Positions 34,167-42,882 of a stretch of DNA of 64,000 bases are shown here, piece by piece. The notes beneath the pieces were generated by a model. It did no database searches and was not told where the DNA came from. It worked only from the letters and a program-made list of their open reading frames with translations. Source of the stretch: Saprospiraceae bacterium (lineage in GTDB: Bacteria > Bacteroidota > Bacteroidia > Chitinophagales > Saprospiraceae); NCBI GenBank assembly GCA_028285085.1, contig JANQQI010000046.1, positions 1 to 64,000 on the forward strand. The letters run 5' to 3'. The position numbers and the translations under genes are program-made. Each line of letters opens with the position of its first letter. The first letter of the stretch is position 1.

Positions 34167-35324
34167 ATGCGACAATCGATTAGCGTTATTTTCGGATTAC
34201 TGCTACTGGCCGTCGGATTTTTTGCTGGTACCGCCTGGCAAAGTAAAGACCGCGCTACAGAATCTATCACCGAGGAGCAATCTGGCGTGTCAACCGAGGC
34301 TACTTCTCTGAACGTGAACCAGCCGAATTCAGCTCCTCAACTGAAGAATAATGCCCTGAATGCCGATGAGCGTGCTACTATTAATCTGTTCGAAAAGGCG
34401 GCTCCTTCGGTTGCTTTTATTACTACCACAAATTTGCGAAGAGATTACTGGACACGCAATGTAACCGAGATTCCACGTGGTTCGGGCTCTGGCTTCGTTT
34501 GGAACAAAGAAGGCCATATCATTACCAACTACCACGTCATTCAAGGAGCGGATCGCGCGCAGGTAACCCTAGCTGATCAAAGTGCTTGGTCCGCTAAATT
34601 GATTGGAGCTGCTCCCGAAAAGGATTTAGCTGTTCTGAAAATTGATACGCCGGTGGATCAGTTGGTTCCTATTCCGGTTGGTCGCTCCGAGAATTTGCTC
34701 GTAGGACAGTCGGTCTATGCTATCGGTAATCCTTTCGGACTAGACCAAACCCTAACCACGGGGATTATCAGTGCACTTGGGCGTGAGATCGAATCTGTTG
34801 GTGGTGTACCTATTCGCGATGTGATTCAAACCGATGCTGCGATTAATCCCGGAAATTCAGGTGGCCCATTGCTGAATTCTTCCGGTGAGCTGATCGGAGT
34901 AAACACGGCAATCTATAGCCCTTCGGGGGCTTATGCGGGTATTGGGTTTTCGATTCCTGTGGACGTTGTGAATTGGGCGGTACCACAGCTGATTTCTAAT
35001 GGCCGCCTAATGCGTCCTACCTTGGGCGTAGAATTAGCTAATCCGCAGGTAAGTCGTCGCTTGGGAGTCGAGGGCGTCTTGATCTTAAATGTTATTGAAG
35101 ATAGTGCCGCGGAGCAGGCAGGCCTGCGCTCTACCACTCGAAATGGATATGGTGAAATCACCTTGGGCGACATTATCGTACAAATCGACGATGAACCAGT
35201 TGGTTCGCGTAATGATCTTCAATTGAAATTGGAAGAATATCAACCTGGGGATAAGGTGGCGGTACAGGTACTACGTGATGGTGAACCTATGACGGTAGAG
35301 TTATTCCTGGATGGTAGCCGCTAG
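34167..35324 (+). CDS. HtrA/Deg-family serine protease with one PDZ domain
   Basis: An envelope quality-control protease of 385 residues. A single N-terminal hydrophobic segment (about 5-22) acts as anchor or signal, followed by a low-complexity linker. The trypsin-like domain has the catalytic triad His123 (TNYHVIQGA), Asp153 (EKDLAVLKID) and Ser231 (NPGNSGGPLL). A single PDZ domain spans about 275-375, with GVLILNVIEDSAAEQAGL. One PDZ and a membrane anchor resemble DegS-type organisation more than DegP, but that does not prove a regulatory role. It is divergent in function from its convergent neighbour. Confidence 0.93.
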   Translation: MRQSISVIFGLLLLAVGFFAGTAWQSKDRATESITEEQSGVSTEATSLNVNQPNSAPQLKNNALNADERATINLFEKAAPSVAFITTTNLRRDYWTRNVTEIPRGSGSGFVWNKEGHIITNYHVIQGADRAQVTLADQSAWSAKLIGAAPEKDLAVLKIDTPVDQLVPIPVGRSENLLVGQSVYAIGNPFGLDQTLTTGIISALGREIESVGGVPIRDVIQTDAAINPGNSGGPLLNSSGELIGVNTAIYSPSGAYAGIGFSIPVDVVNWAVPQLISNGRLMRPTLGVELANPQVSRRLGVEGVLILNVIEDSAAEQAGLRSTTRNGYGEITLGDIIVQIDDEPVGSRNDLQLKLEEYQPGDKVAVQVLRDGEPMTVELFLDGSR

Positions 35325-35894
35325 TTACTCCAATATCTCGGCTTCATCCAGAATATAGTTGAGATAATCTAAGTCTGTTTCATTTAGCCGCAATTTACCC
35401 TGGAAAGTAATTTTATCATCCCGGGTGAAGCGTCGGCCGGCTTTTTTGAGTTGGACATCCATAACACTTTCAGGTCCTGCTCCTCCACAAAAGAAACAAC
35501 TACTGAAAGGAAAGGCAGAGAGAATAACAATACTTGCATTACCGGTTTCTTCAAATGGAATGACGTAGCCATCGATCCGAATGGGTTTACCGTTAAGCGC
35601 TTGTACTTGGGGATGGAAAATAGGGTAGGCGATCATCATATTGAATGAATCGTTGAAACGTTCCTCAAAGTCCATACGGGCTAGCTTTTTCCAGCTGACA
35701 TCGATGTAGCCATCTCGGTAGGTAAAAGTATCGACTTCGGCGGACTCAGCGGGTTCGACGGAAACCGGCGTGGCAACGGAATCTACAGTTGAGGCAGTGG
35801 AAGTAGGAGTAGCGGGAGCATCACCACCACAACTCATCCCAAGAGTGATCAGAATGACCAGTACTGCAAGAGTTTGAAGAAAAGGAACGCGCAT
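35325..35894 (-). CDS. DUF3299-like lipoprotein
   Basis: A 189-residue lipoprotein with lipobox LGMSCGG (about Cys22), then a Thr/Ser/Pro/Val-rich linker (about 25-60). The conserved domain (about 65-189) includes IRIDGYVIPFEE, the Cys-containing SAFPFSSCFFCGGAGPESV and ITFQGKLRLNETDLDYLNY, matching DUF3299. Such proteins often occur near ABC exporter genes in Gammaproteobacteria; here no exporter is adjacent. Its stop codon abuts that of the htrA-like gene (35324/35325), so the two genes are convergent with no spacer. The CxxC-like pair suggests metal or redox chemistry, by inference. Confidence 0.8.
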   Translation of the reverse strand: MRVPFLQTLAVLVILITLGMSCGGDAPATPTSTASTVDSVATPVSVEPAESAEVDTFTYRDGYIDVSWKKLARMDFEERFNDSFNMMIAYPIFHPQVQALNGKPIRIDGYVIPFEETGNASIVILSAFPFSSCFFCGGAGPESVMDVQLKKAGRRFTRDDKITFQGKLRLNETDLDYLNYILDEAEILE

Positions 35895-35911
35895 CTTTTT
35901 GCCTTTAGGGA

Positions 35912-35945
35912 TAAAAAAAGGGAAACGATGCTTCCATCATTTCCC
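35912..35945 (-). terminator. Intrinsic terminator of the rpmI-rplT operon
   Basis: On the minus strand GGGAAA-x-GATG pairs with CATC-x-TTTCCC (11 bp, one mismatch, four-base loop, 35920-35945), followed by a run of seven T. Confidence 0.88.
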
Positions 35946-35978
35946 TCCGTATACTTTCTTTGTTCTAAATAAATCGTC

Positions 35979-36323
35979 TTAGTTAACGCTGCTGACGATT
36001 GCTTTGAAAGCATCTGGATGATTCATGGCCAGATCGGCTAGAACTTTACGATTAAGTGCAACATCGTTTTGAGACAATTTGTGCATCAATCGAGAGTAAG
36101 TGGTGCCGTTGAGTCGAGCGGCAGCGTTGATACGTGCGATCCACAAGCGGCGGAAAGCGCGTTTTTTGTTGCGACGGTCACGGTAAGCGTATTGCATACC
36201 TTTTTCGACCGCGTTTTTGGCGACGGTGTAGACGTTACTACGTGCGCCGAAGTAGCCTTTAGCCGCTTTCAAAATCTTGCGGCGGCGATTGCGAGAGGCT
36301 ACGGAGTTCACTGAACGTGGCAT
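35979..36323 (-). CDS. rplT: 50S ribosomal protein L20
   Basis: A 114-residue primary 23S rRNA-binding protein required early in large-subunit assembly, and in several phyla a repressor of its own operon. It begins [16 protein letters not shown] and has the L20 core [17 protein letters not shown] and [14 protein letters not shown]. It is the last gene of infC-rpmI-rplT, 79 bp after rpmI, and is followed by a strong terminator. Confidence 0.98.
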   Translation of the reverse strand: MPRSVNSVASRNRRRKILKAAKGYFGARSNVYTVAKNAVEKGMQYAYRDRRNKKRAFRRLWIARINAAARLNGTTYSRLMHKLSQNDVALNRKVLADLAMNHPDAFKAIVSSVN

Positions 36324-36402
36324 ATTAACTGTTTTAGTGCGATGCAGAGTTTCGATCTTTTGTCGAACGCTTTATTTCTGCAACCTCGTTAAAAAATTAG
36401 GT

Positions 36403-36600
36403 TTACTTCATGCAAAGCAGCAGCTTGATGCGTTTCTCGTCTGCTTCCGAAACTAGGCCGGAGTGACGTAGACGCAACTTACGCTTCTTTGTCTTCTTTC
36501 TCATCAAGTGAGATGAGTTGGCGTGAAAACGCTTCAGTTTACCAGAACCCGTACGCTTAAAGCGTTTTTTGGCACTGGAATGAGTCTTCATCTTTGGCAT
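36403..36600 (-). CDS. rpmI: 50S ribosomal protein L35
   Basis: A 65-residue basic protein starting [20 protein letters not shown], the canonical L35 N-terminus, with [16 protein letters not shown] in the middle. The ATG at 36600 is required by family length; an in-frame start at 36648 would place the promoter -7 box inside the coding sequence. A near-perfect Bacteroidota promoter lies just upstream (36630-36661), so rpmI-rplT can be transcribed independently of infC. Confidence 0.97.
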   Translation of the reverse strand: MPKMKTHSSAKKRFKRTGSGKLKRFHANSSHLMRKKTKKRKLRLRHSGLVSEADEKRIKLLLCMK

Positions 36601-36629
36601 TATGAAATTGCTTTTTTGAAAAATGGACT

Positions 36630-36661
36630 GCAAAGATAGGTAAATCAAAACTTAGTTCAAA
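36630..36661 (-). promoter_or_regulatory. Consensus Bacteroidota promoter for rpmI-rplT
   Basis: On the minus strand TTTG (36658-36661), exactly 19 bases, then TATCTTTGC (36630-36638), a perfect match to TTTG-N19-TAnnTTTG. Transcription should begin near 36623, leaving a leader of about 23 bases before the rpmI ATG. The -33 box lies inside the 3' arm of the hairpin at 36651-36699. Confidence 0.75.
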
Positions 36662-36699
36662 ACCTGAAGGAGAGTTTATTCTCTTGGTCTTGAACTAAG
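36651..36699 (-). terminator. Hairpin between infC and rpmI: attenuator or infC terminator
   Basis: On the minus strand a 14-bp stem (CTTAGTTCAAGACC at 36686-36699 with GGTTTTGAACTAAG at 36651-36664, one G-U pair) whose loop itself contains GAGA/TCTC complementarity, followed by TTTTGATTT. It could terminate infC transcripts partially or act as a regulatory structure for rpmI-rplT. Confidence 0.6.
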
Positions 36700-36717
36700 C
36701 TGATATCTATGAAGTGG

Positions 36718-36757
36718 TGGCGGTCTGCTTTCCTACAAACGGACGAAAGCGCCGCCA
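36718..36757 (-). ncRNA. Compound hairpin just after the infC stop, possible L20-binding leader
   Basis: A stem of TGGCGG/CCGCCA stacked on GCTTTC/GAAAGC with small internal loops (36718-36757), directly after the infC stop codon. Ribosomal protein L20 represses this operon through RNA structures upstream of rpmI or infC in E. coli and Bacillus. A similar role here is inferred from position and structure only. Confidence 0.4.
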
Positions 36758-36761
36758 GTAC

Positions 36762-37352
36762 TTATTTCTTCTTAGACTTCTTCGGAGAGATAATGACGAT
36801 CATACGTCGACCTTCCATTTTTGGGAGTGCTTCTGCGGCACCAAAGTCTTCCAATTCTTTCAGGAAGCGAAGCAAAAGCAATTGCCCGCGATCTTTGAAA
36901 ACAATGGTACGGCCTCGGAAGTGGACATAGGCTTTTACCTTTGCGCCTTCTTCGAGGAATTTCTTTGCGTGTCGCAGTTTGAAGTCAAAATCGTGATCGT
37001 CGGTATTAGGTCCGAAACGAATCTCCTTTACCACGGTTTTCACCGCTTTCGCTTTGATCTCTTTTTCTTTCTTCTTCTTGATGTAAAGGAATTTCTTGTA
37101 GTCGATAATTCGACAGACCGGTGGAGCGGCCTTCGGAGAAATTTCAACCAGATCTAATTCTAGGTCGTTCGCCCAGCGTTGAACTTCTCGGGTAGGATAA
37201 ACACCAGACTCGATTTTTCGGCCGGCTACTTGACTAATCTCCTCCATGTTATCGCCAACGAGGCGAATTTCGGGAACACGGATAAAATTGTTGATTCGAT
37301 GCTGTGGTTCTTTAGGTACGTTTCGTTGATGTCTACGAATTCTCTTCGCCAA
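36762..37352 (-). CDS. infC: Translation initiation factor IF-3, TTG start
   Basis: Binds the 30S subunit, prevents premature 50S joining and checks start-codon pairing. The 196-residue protein has the N-domain (about 18-90; QHRINNFIRVPEIRLVGDN, then LDLVEISPKAAPPVCRI) and the C-domain (about 100-190; VKEIRFGPNTDDHDFDFKL, AKVKAYVHFRGR). No in-frame ATG exists between the upstream in-frame TAA (37366-37368) and residue 36, inside the conserved domain, so translation must begin at the TTG at 37350-37352 or another non-ATG codon. Non-standard infC starts are a known autoregulatory feature. It is first in the infC-rpmI-rplT order. Confidence 0.95.
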   Translation of the reverse strand: MAKRIRRHQRNVPKEPQHRINNFIRVPEIRLVGDNMEEISQVAGRKIESGVYPTREVQRWANDLELDLVEISPKAAPPVCRIIDYKKFLYIKKKKEKEIKAKAVKTVVKEIRFGPNTDDHDFDFKLRHAKKFLEEGAKVKAYVHFRGRTIVFKDRGQLLLLRFLKELEDFGAAEALPKMEGRRMIVIISPKKSKKK

Positions 37353-37381
37353 TAGATTAAAATTTAATTAAGAAATAAAAA

Positions 37382-37401
37382 ATTAGAGTTACTGTTCTAA
37401 T
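37382..37401 (-). promoter_or_regulatory. Small terminator-like hairpin in the infC leader
   Basis: On the minus strand ATTAGA pairs with TCTAAT (37396-37401 with 37382-37387), followed by ATTTTTTATTT. It sits between the candidate infC promoter and the start codon, where an attenuator could lie. The stem is short, so support is weak. Confidence 0.3.
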
Positions 37402-37436
37402 CACGACAAGCCGGATCGCCATGTTGACACTTCACT

Positions 37437-37445
37437 GCAAAATTA
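37437..37445 (-). promoter_or_regulatory. Candidate -7 element of the infC promoter
   Basis: TAATTTTGC on the minus strand matches TAnnTTTG, with a T-rich CATTTTTC stretch about 19 bases upstream as a weak -33. The predicted leader is about 80 bases. Confidence 0.45.
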
Positions 37446-37578
37446 AATAGTTCCAGTAAATTGAAAAATGGAATAGGAATCAAGTATTCTCGGTCAGACC
37501 ATTATCGTGACGTGATAGCATTAGCATTTAGCTAAATGTAAATATGATATTTTAAAGAGATAATTAAAAGATTTAGTT

Positions 37579-37626
37579 CACAAAAAAAATAAAAAAGTAC
37601 ACTTACCGTAACGGCAAGTGTACTTT
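37579..37626 (-). terminator. Intrinsic terminator of clpC
   Basis: On the minus strand a 15-bp stem with one G-U pair (37612-37626 with 37594-37608), loop of three, followed by TTTTTATTTTTTTT. It lies 19 bp after the clpC stop. Confidence 0.92.
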
Positions 37627-37644
37627 AAGTATTTCGAATAAATT

Positions 37645-40188
37645 TTATTCTTTCTCTTTTACATCTTTATTCACCTCTTCACCCATCATGATGTCTAAGC
37701 CATCACCTTCTTTGTTGAGAACGGCTTTGAAGGAGCTGCCCTCAGCTGGGTTTTGGTTGAGAATGAACTCCGCCAGAGGATCTTCCAGATACTTCTGAAT
37801 CGCACGATGTAGCGGACGCGCCCCGAATTGAGGATCAAATCCTTTTTCAGCCACAAACTTCTTCGCCGCTTCATCCAAGGTGAGTGTATACCCCATACCT
37901 GCCAATCGCTTGTGCAGATCGCCGAGTGTGATATCAATGATTTTGAAGATGTCGTCTTGATCTAAGCTATTGAAGATCACCACATCATCAATACGATTGA
38001 GGAATTCCGGCGAGAAGGTACGCTTAAGGGCATTTTGAATGACACCTTTGGAGTGCTCTTCTGCATCATCCTTGCGTGCTTTGGTTGCAAAACCAACACC
38101 TTGACCAAAATCTTTCAATTGGCGAACACCAATGTTAGAGGTCATAATGATCAATGTGTTTTTGAAATCGACTTTGCGGCCCAAACCATCAGTCAATTGA
38201 CCATCATCAAGGACTTGTAGCAAGATGTTGTACACATCTGGATGCGCTTTTTCGATCTCATCGAGTAGGATTACGGAATAAGGCTTACGACGGACTTTCT
38301 CCGTCAACTGTCCACCTTCTTCGTAACCAACGTAGCCCGGAGGCGCACCAATGAGTCGGCTAACGGAGAATTTCTCCATGTACTCACTCATATCAATGCG
38401 GATCAGTGAATCTTCAGAATCGAAGATGTAACGTGCCAGTGCTTTCGCCAATTCGGTTTTACCTACCCCGGTAGGTCCCAGGAAGATGAATGAACCAATT
38501 GGCTTTGAAGGATCTTTCAGACCAACGCGATTTCGCTGAATAGCCTTGGTGATCTTCACGATAGCTTCATCCTGGCCAATGATGACGCTTTGCAAGTCAT
38601 TGGTCATACCGACCAGCTTGTTACTTTCGCTTTGTGCCACTCGTTTGACCGGAATACCTGTCATCATCGATACGACCTCGGCAATATCTTCTTCGTCTAC
38701 CGGATAGCGCTTAGTCTTAGCTTCTTCTTCCCATTCCACTTTTGCGAATTCCAGTTGACGCATCAGTTTAGATTCATCGTCGCGCAGATCAGCTGCTTTT
38801 TCGTACTGCTGATTCTTAACGGCTTGATTTTTATCATCTTTCAGCTCCTCGATACGTTTTTCCAACTCTTCGATGTGCTTAGGAACGTGGATGTTCTTCA
38901 AGTGCACCCGAGCTCCAACCTCATCCAAGACATCAATCGCTTTATCCGGTAAGAAACGATCACTGATGTAGCGATCACTGAGTTTCACACAAGCCTGAAT
39001 GGCTTCGTCCGAATAGATGACGTTATGGAAATCTTCGTATTTCGGTTTGATATTATTGAGGATATGCACCGCTTCTTCGGCAGAAGGCGGATCTACGATT
39101 ACTTTTTGGAAGCGACGATCCAGTGCACCATCTTTTTCAATGTGCTGACGATACTCATCCAGAGTTGAGGCACCGATGCATTGCAATTCACCCCGCGCCA
39201 AGGCCGGCTTGAAGATGTTTGAAGCATCGAGGGAACCTGTCGCTCCTCCAGCACCAACAATCGTATGAATCTCATCGATGAAAAGGATCACGTCACGCGA
39301 CTTTTCAAGCTCGTTCATGATTGCTTTCATACGCTCTTCAAACTGACCGCGGTACTTGGTACCAGCCACGAGGGCCGCCAGGTCGAGCATAACGATTCGC
39401 TTATTGAAAAGCGTGCGCGATACTTTACGCTGGATGATGCGCAATGCCAAACCCTCTACGATAGCAGTTTTACCCACACCGGGTTCACCAATAAGGATGG
39501 GGTTGTTTTTCTTGCGGCGACTTAGAATCTGAGAGACGCGCTCGATTTCGTTTTCACGACCGATGATCGGATCGAGTTTGTCTTCTTCGGCCAGTTTGGT
39601 AATATCGCGGCCAAAGTTGTCGAGTACCGGCGTGCGGGATTTAGAATTCCCTTTGCGCTGATAACGAGACGTTTCATCTTCTTCGAAGGGTTCATCCGAA
39701 TCGGATGGGCCTTGCGAGTAAATATCTGGGCTGGTCAGGTCTTGCTCCTGACGAACGAATTCCAACTCTGATTTATAAATATCGTAGTCCACATCAAACT
39801 GATGTAAAATGCGGGAAGCCAAATTGTCTTTGTGCTTCAAAATTGAAAGCATCAAGTGCTCTGGGCTAATCTCCTCGTTTTTTAACATCTTCGCTTCTAG
39901 AAAAGTGACCTTCAGTACTTTTTCGGCGTGTTTATTGAGTGGGAGGCTACCAATATTCAATGAGGCTTTGGCGGAAGGATTACGCTGAATAGATTCTTCG
40001 ATCGTTTGCTTCAGTTCGAAGCCATCCACATCCAGCGAGTACAGTACCCGTATGGCCAAGCTGCCTTCGTCCTGCATCATACCGAGCAGCAGGTGTTCAG
40101 TACCGATGAAATCATGGCCTAAACGCACCGCTTCGTCCCGGCTGCGGGAGATAATCTGCTTGACTTTCGGTGAAAACTTTCTGTTCAT
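37645..40188 (-). CDS. clpC: ATP-dependent Clp protease ATP-binding subunit ClpC
   Basis: A hexameric AAA+ unfoldase that feeds substrates to ClpP. The 847-residue protein has two Clp N-terminal repeats (about 1-145), a first AAA module with Walker A GEPGVGKT and Walker [10 protein letters not shown], a coiled-coil middle region carrying a UVR motif ([17 protein letters not shown]), and a second AAA module with [16 protein letters not shown]-terminal D2-small domain contains [10 protein letters not shown] and [18 protein letters not shown]. The N-domain and UVR motif place it with ClpC rather than ClpA or ClpB. It has its own terminator and about 560 bp of upstream non-coding DNA. Confidence 0.95.
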   Translation of the reverse strand: MNRKFSPKVKQIISRSRDEAVRLGHDFIGTEHLLLGMMQDEGSLAIRVLYSLDVDGFELKQTIEESIQRNPSAKASLNIGSLPLNKHAEKVLKVTFLEAKMLKNEEISPEHLMLSILKHKDNLASRILHQFDVDYDIYKSELEFVRQEQDLTSPDIYSQGPSDSDEPFEEDETSRYQRKGNSKSRTPVLDNFGRDITKLAEEDKLDPIIGRENEIERVSQILSRRKKNNPILIGEPGVGKTAIVEGLALRIIQRKVSRTLFNKRIVMLDLAALVAGTKYRGQFEERMKAIMNELEKSRDVILFIDEIHTIVGAGGATGSLDASNIFKPALARGELQCIGASTLDEYRQHIEKDGALDRRFQKVIVDPPSAEEAVHILNNIKPKYEDFHNVIYSDEAIQACVKLSDRYISDRFLPDKAIDVLDEVGARVHLKNIHVPKHIEELEKRIEELKDDKNQAVKNQQYEKAADLRDDESKLMRQLEFAKVEWEEEAKTKRYPVDEEDIAEVVSMMTGIPVKRVAQSESNKLVGMTNDLQSVIIGQDEAIVKITKAIQRNRVGLKDPSKPIGSFIFLGPTGVGKTELAKALARYIFDSEDSLIRIDMSEYMEKFSVSRLIGAPPGYVGYEEGGQLTEKVRRKPYSVILLDEIEKAHPDVYNILLQVLDDGQLTDGLGRKVDFKNTLIIMTSNIGVRQLKDFGQGVGFATKARKDDAEEHSKGVIQNALKRTFSPEFLNRIDDVVIFNSLDQDDIFKIIDITLGDLHKRLAGMGYTLTLDEAAKKFVAEKGFDPQFGARPLHRAIQKYLEDPLAEFILNQNPAEGSSFKAVLNKEGDGLDIMMGEEVNKDVKEKE

Positions 40189-40749
40189 GATATTGATTTG
40201 GACTAGTAATAAACCCTAAATAACTGGGGTGTTTCTAGTAGTAACAATAATAAGGTTAATATTTCTACTATACAACAAATGGAAATGAGAAAAGGTCTGG
40301 AAATCACGAATTCTCTGAGACACTTTGTTGAATTTCTTTTAAAAATCCTAAAAAATTATGCCATTCGCCAAATGGTCGACGCATGTTAACGTTTTTTAAT
40401 ATATGGAAAATAAGTTAAACTGTTAAAATAAAGGGTACGCCAGCAGCTTGTGAGTATGGCCATTTTACTGGCAATGTCCTTAACGATGCGGTGAACGTTC
40501 AATGGTTAATAAATGGTTCCTTGAGTAGCGGAACGGTTAGCTACGATTTGTAAAAGCAATTGAAAGTGCTAATTCACCGCTAAAAACAAGCTTTAAGTTA
40601 ATGGTTTGTTTATCAACTGATTAGAGAATATAGCTCATGAAAAAAGGCGATGCTTTGTGACATCTTATTTATTTTATCGGAATAATTTACCTATTTTGTG
40701 ACAGTTAGAAATCATTATACAATTTGACGATTAGAAAGCGTAATTCTAT
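40189..40749 (+). other. Intergenic region between divergent clpC and STAS genes
   Basis: 561 bp expected to hold the clpC and STAS promoters. Near its centre (40419-40553, plus strand) a 44-codon open stretch without a start codon reads like a protein fragment, with FTGNVLNDAVNVQWLING. It may be the remnant of a secreted beta-sandwich gene. No clear promoter boxes were found. Confidence 0.45.
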
Positions 40750-41133
40750 ATGAAGTTGACAGTTGAAAAGAAGCAGAATTATACCGTCTTGGCCTTGGGA
40801 GAAAAGAACCTCAACAGTACGTTAGCTCCCGGTTTAAAGTCTGAATTTATCATCAAAAGAAATGAAGGGGTGAAAAATCTCATCCTTGACTTATCGTCGG
40901 TTACCTTTGTAGATTCGTCAGGTTTGAGTGCCATTTTGACAGCGCACCGACTTTGGGGAATGGGGGATGGTCAATTTATCCTAACCGGATTGGTGAACGA
41001 AAATGTTGAAAAACTCATCAAAATTTCACGTCTCGATTCAGTTTTTTCAATTACCGAAAATGTTGAAGATGCGATTGCGCGTATTGAAGTGGATGAGTTA
41101 GAACAAAAGCTGAATTCCGATAAAGAGGAATAG
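40750..41133 (+). CDS. STAS-domain anti-anti-sigma-factor-like protein
   Basis: A 127-residue SpoIIAA/RsbV-like protein. It has the STAS signature VKNLILDLSSVTFVDSSGLSA (split here as VKNLILDLSS then VTFVDSSGLSA), with the phosphorylatable Ser56 in DSSG. These proteins bind and sequester anti-sigma kinases when unphosphorylated. No partner kinase or sigma factor is encoded nearby. An acidic, helical tail (EVDELEQKLNSDKEE) extends beyond the core. It is 9 bp upstream of the RNase Z gene and probably co-transcribed, an arrangement I have seen in other Bacteroidota. Confidence 0.9.
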   Translation: MKLTVEKKQNYTVLALGEKNLNSTLAPGLKSEFIIKRNEGVKNLILDLSSVTFVDSSGLSAILTAHRLWGMGDGQFILTGLVNENVEKLIKISRLDSVFSITENVEDAIARIEVDELEQKLNSDKEE

Positions 41134-41142
41134 CATTATTCT

Positions 41143-42072
41143 ATGACGTTTGAACTGACCATTCTTGGGAGTAATTCCGCTATTCCTGCTCATCAACGTC
41201 ATCCCAGCGCTCAAGTGCTGGACGTCTCCGAAAATTCCTATTTGATTGATTGCGGCGAAGGCACTCAGATGCGCATGCAAACCTTTCAGGTGCGCTCGGG
41301 CCGTATTCGACAAATTTTTATCAGCCATTTACACGGCGATCATATTTTTGGGCTCATTGGCCTGTTGACGTCTTATAGCCTCGGGGGGCGAACTGAGCCA
41401 TTACAAGTTTTTTCGCCGCCCGGTTTACGGCAAGTGATTGAGGTCCAACTCGCTGCTTCACAAACTCAGCTAAAGTACGAGCTAAAATTCATAGAATTAG
41501 ATACCACGCTTAGCCAAGTTATTTTTGAAGATGCTCGGGTATCCGTAACGACCATACCTCTGGAACATCGCATTCCGACTACTGGGTACCTGTTTCGGGA
41601 GCATCCGCGCTTACCCAATATGCGTAGTGAGGCCATCGAGGAATTTCAAATCCCTTATCAAGATATTCCGGCCATCAAAGCCGGTGGTGATTTTCGAACG
41701 ACGGATGGTCGTGTGATTCCGCATCAGGAGCTTGTCCTGCCAGCGGCTCCGCCGCGTTCCTTTGCTTATTGTTCGGATACTGTATATTTGGAGCGCTTGA
41801 TTCCGTTATTGACCGGGGTAGATTTACTCTATCACGAGACCACCTTCATGGATGAATTGGCTGAGCAAGCCGCTTTGACTAAGCATACGACTGTGCGTCA
41901 GGCCGCCCACTTGGCCCAGGCTGCTGGAGTGGGATGCCTGGTGATGGGGCATTATTCTTCGCGTTATCGGGATTTGCGCCCCTTACTGGATGAAGCCCGG
42001 GCCGTATTCCCGGCTAGTGAACTGGGGCAGGAGGGCCGGACCTACGCAGTGCCTTTGAAACGACAGGTATAA
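41143..42072 (+). CDS. rnz: Ribonuclease Z
   Basis: A zinc endoribonuclease that matures tRNA 3' ends. The 309-residue protein has the metallo-beta-lactamase motif SHLHGDH (His62, His64, Asp66, His67), the N-terminal signature LGSNSAIPAHQRHPSA, YLIDCGEGTQMRM, and the downstream ligands in YCSDT, YHETTF and MGHYSSRY. The length fits the short RNase Z form (elaC type). It follows the STAS gene by 9 bp. Confidence 0.95.
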   Translation: MTFELTILGSNSAIPAHQRHPSAQVLDVSENSYLIDCGEGTQMRMQTFQVRSGRIRQIFISHLHGDHIFGLIGLLTSYSLGGRTEPLQVFSPPGLRQVIEVQLAASQTQLKYELKFIELDTTLSQVIFEDARVSVTTIPLEHRIPTTGYLFREHPRLPNMRSEAIEEFQIPYQDIPAIKAGGDFRTTDGRVIPHQELVLPAAPPRSFAYCSDTVYLERLIPLLTGVDLLYHETTFMDELAEQAALTKHTTVRQAAHLAQAAGVGCLVMGHYSSRYRDLRPLLDEARAVFPASELGQEGRTYAVPLKRQV

Positions 42073-42201
42073 ACTAGCCCAAAAAGAAACAAAGCCCGCA
42101 AAATCATCTGCGTGGCTCTGTCAATTCCATTTTTTAACCAAACTAGAAAAGAATCTGCTACTGTTAATATGTAGACATAAGGTTGCTTTGGGGATATAAT
42201 G

Positions 42202-42882
42202 CTAGGCCAATTTGGCCATATCACGAATCAGTATGCTTCTTCGATTGAAGTATATTAAATCTAATTTCCGAAGGTCATTTAAAACAGAGGTAACGGTTTG
42301 TCGGGATGTCCCCGTTAGGTTTGCGATATCTTGTTGCGTTAAAGAATGCTTGAACAACATTTCGTAGCCAATACGACGACCGCGCTTTTCAGCACTTTCT
42401 TTGAGAAAATCAATAATTCGGGTGCGTGCATCTTTGAAGATCAATGCTTCCAGACGATTTTCGGCTTGACGCAGGCGATTACCCATCATCGTGATGACTT
42501 TCATACACAATAGATGATTTTTCTGCATTAAGCGGTGGAAATCCTGCACTTTCAAGGTAAATAGTCTTACTTCCTCGTTCATGGCACGCGCAAAATCCTG
42601 GCGTCTTTCTTCTCCAACCAATCCTAACTCACCAAACATGGCCATTGGGTGTAAAATTGTTTTAATAACTTCCCGACCATCAGAGGAGTGCGTTCCGATT
42701 TTCACGGTCCCTTTCACTAAGAAGTAAAGGGTGTGAGAAGGTTCGTCAGGTAAGTAAATGTAACTGTACTTAGACTTTGTTTTTACTTCAACCATCTCAT
42801 CCAATTGTTGTAGTTCCTCTTGGTTGAGTGATTCGAAGAGAGGGAGTTGCTGTAGAATATTGGTTTTAGAAGAAGTATCCAT
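42202..42882 (-). CDS. Crp/Fnr-family transcriptional regulator
   Basis: A 226-residue regulator with an N-terminal cyclic-nucleotide-binding-type beta roll (about 10-130; FLVKGTVKIGTHSSDGREVIKTI, GELGLVGEERR) and a C-terminal winged helix-turn-helix (about 150-220; LTQQDIANLTGTSRQTV). No Cys cluster for an Fe-S centre is present, and the classic cAMP-contact residues are not clearly conserved, so the signal is unknown. It is convergent with rnz. Confidence 0.92.
   Translation of the reverse strand: MDTSSKTNILQQLPLFESLNQEELQQLDEMVEVKTKSKYSYIYLPDEPSHTLYFLVKGTVKIGTHSSDGREVIKTILHPMAMFGELGLVGEERRQDFARAMNEEVRLFTLKVQDFHRLMQKNHLLCMKVITMMGNRLRQAENRLEALIFKDARTRIIDFLKESAEKRGRRIGYEMLFKHSLTQQDIANLTGTSRQTVTSVLNDLRKLDLIYFNRRSILIRDMAKLA

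Noticed and set aside
36069-36314. An 81-codon plus-strand open frame
   Set aside because: Entirely antisense to rplT, whose identity is certain.
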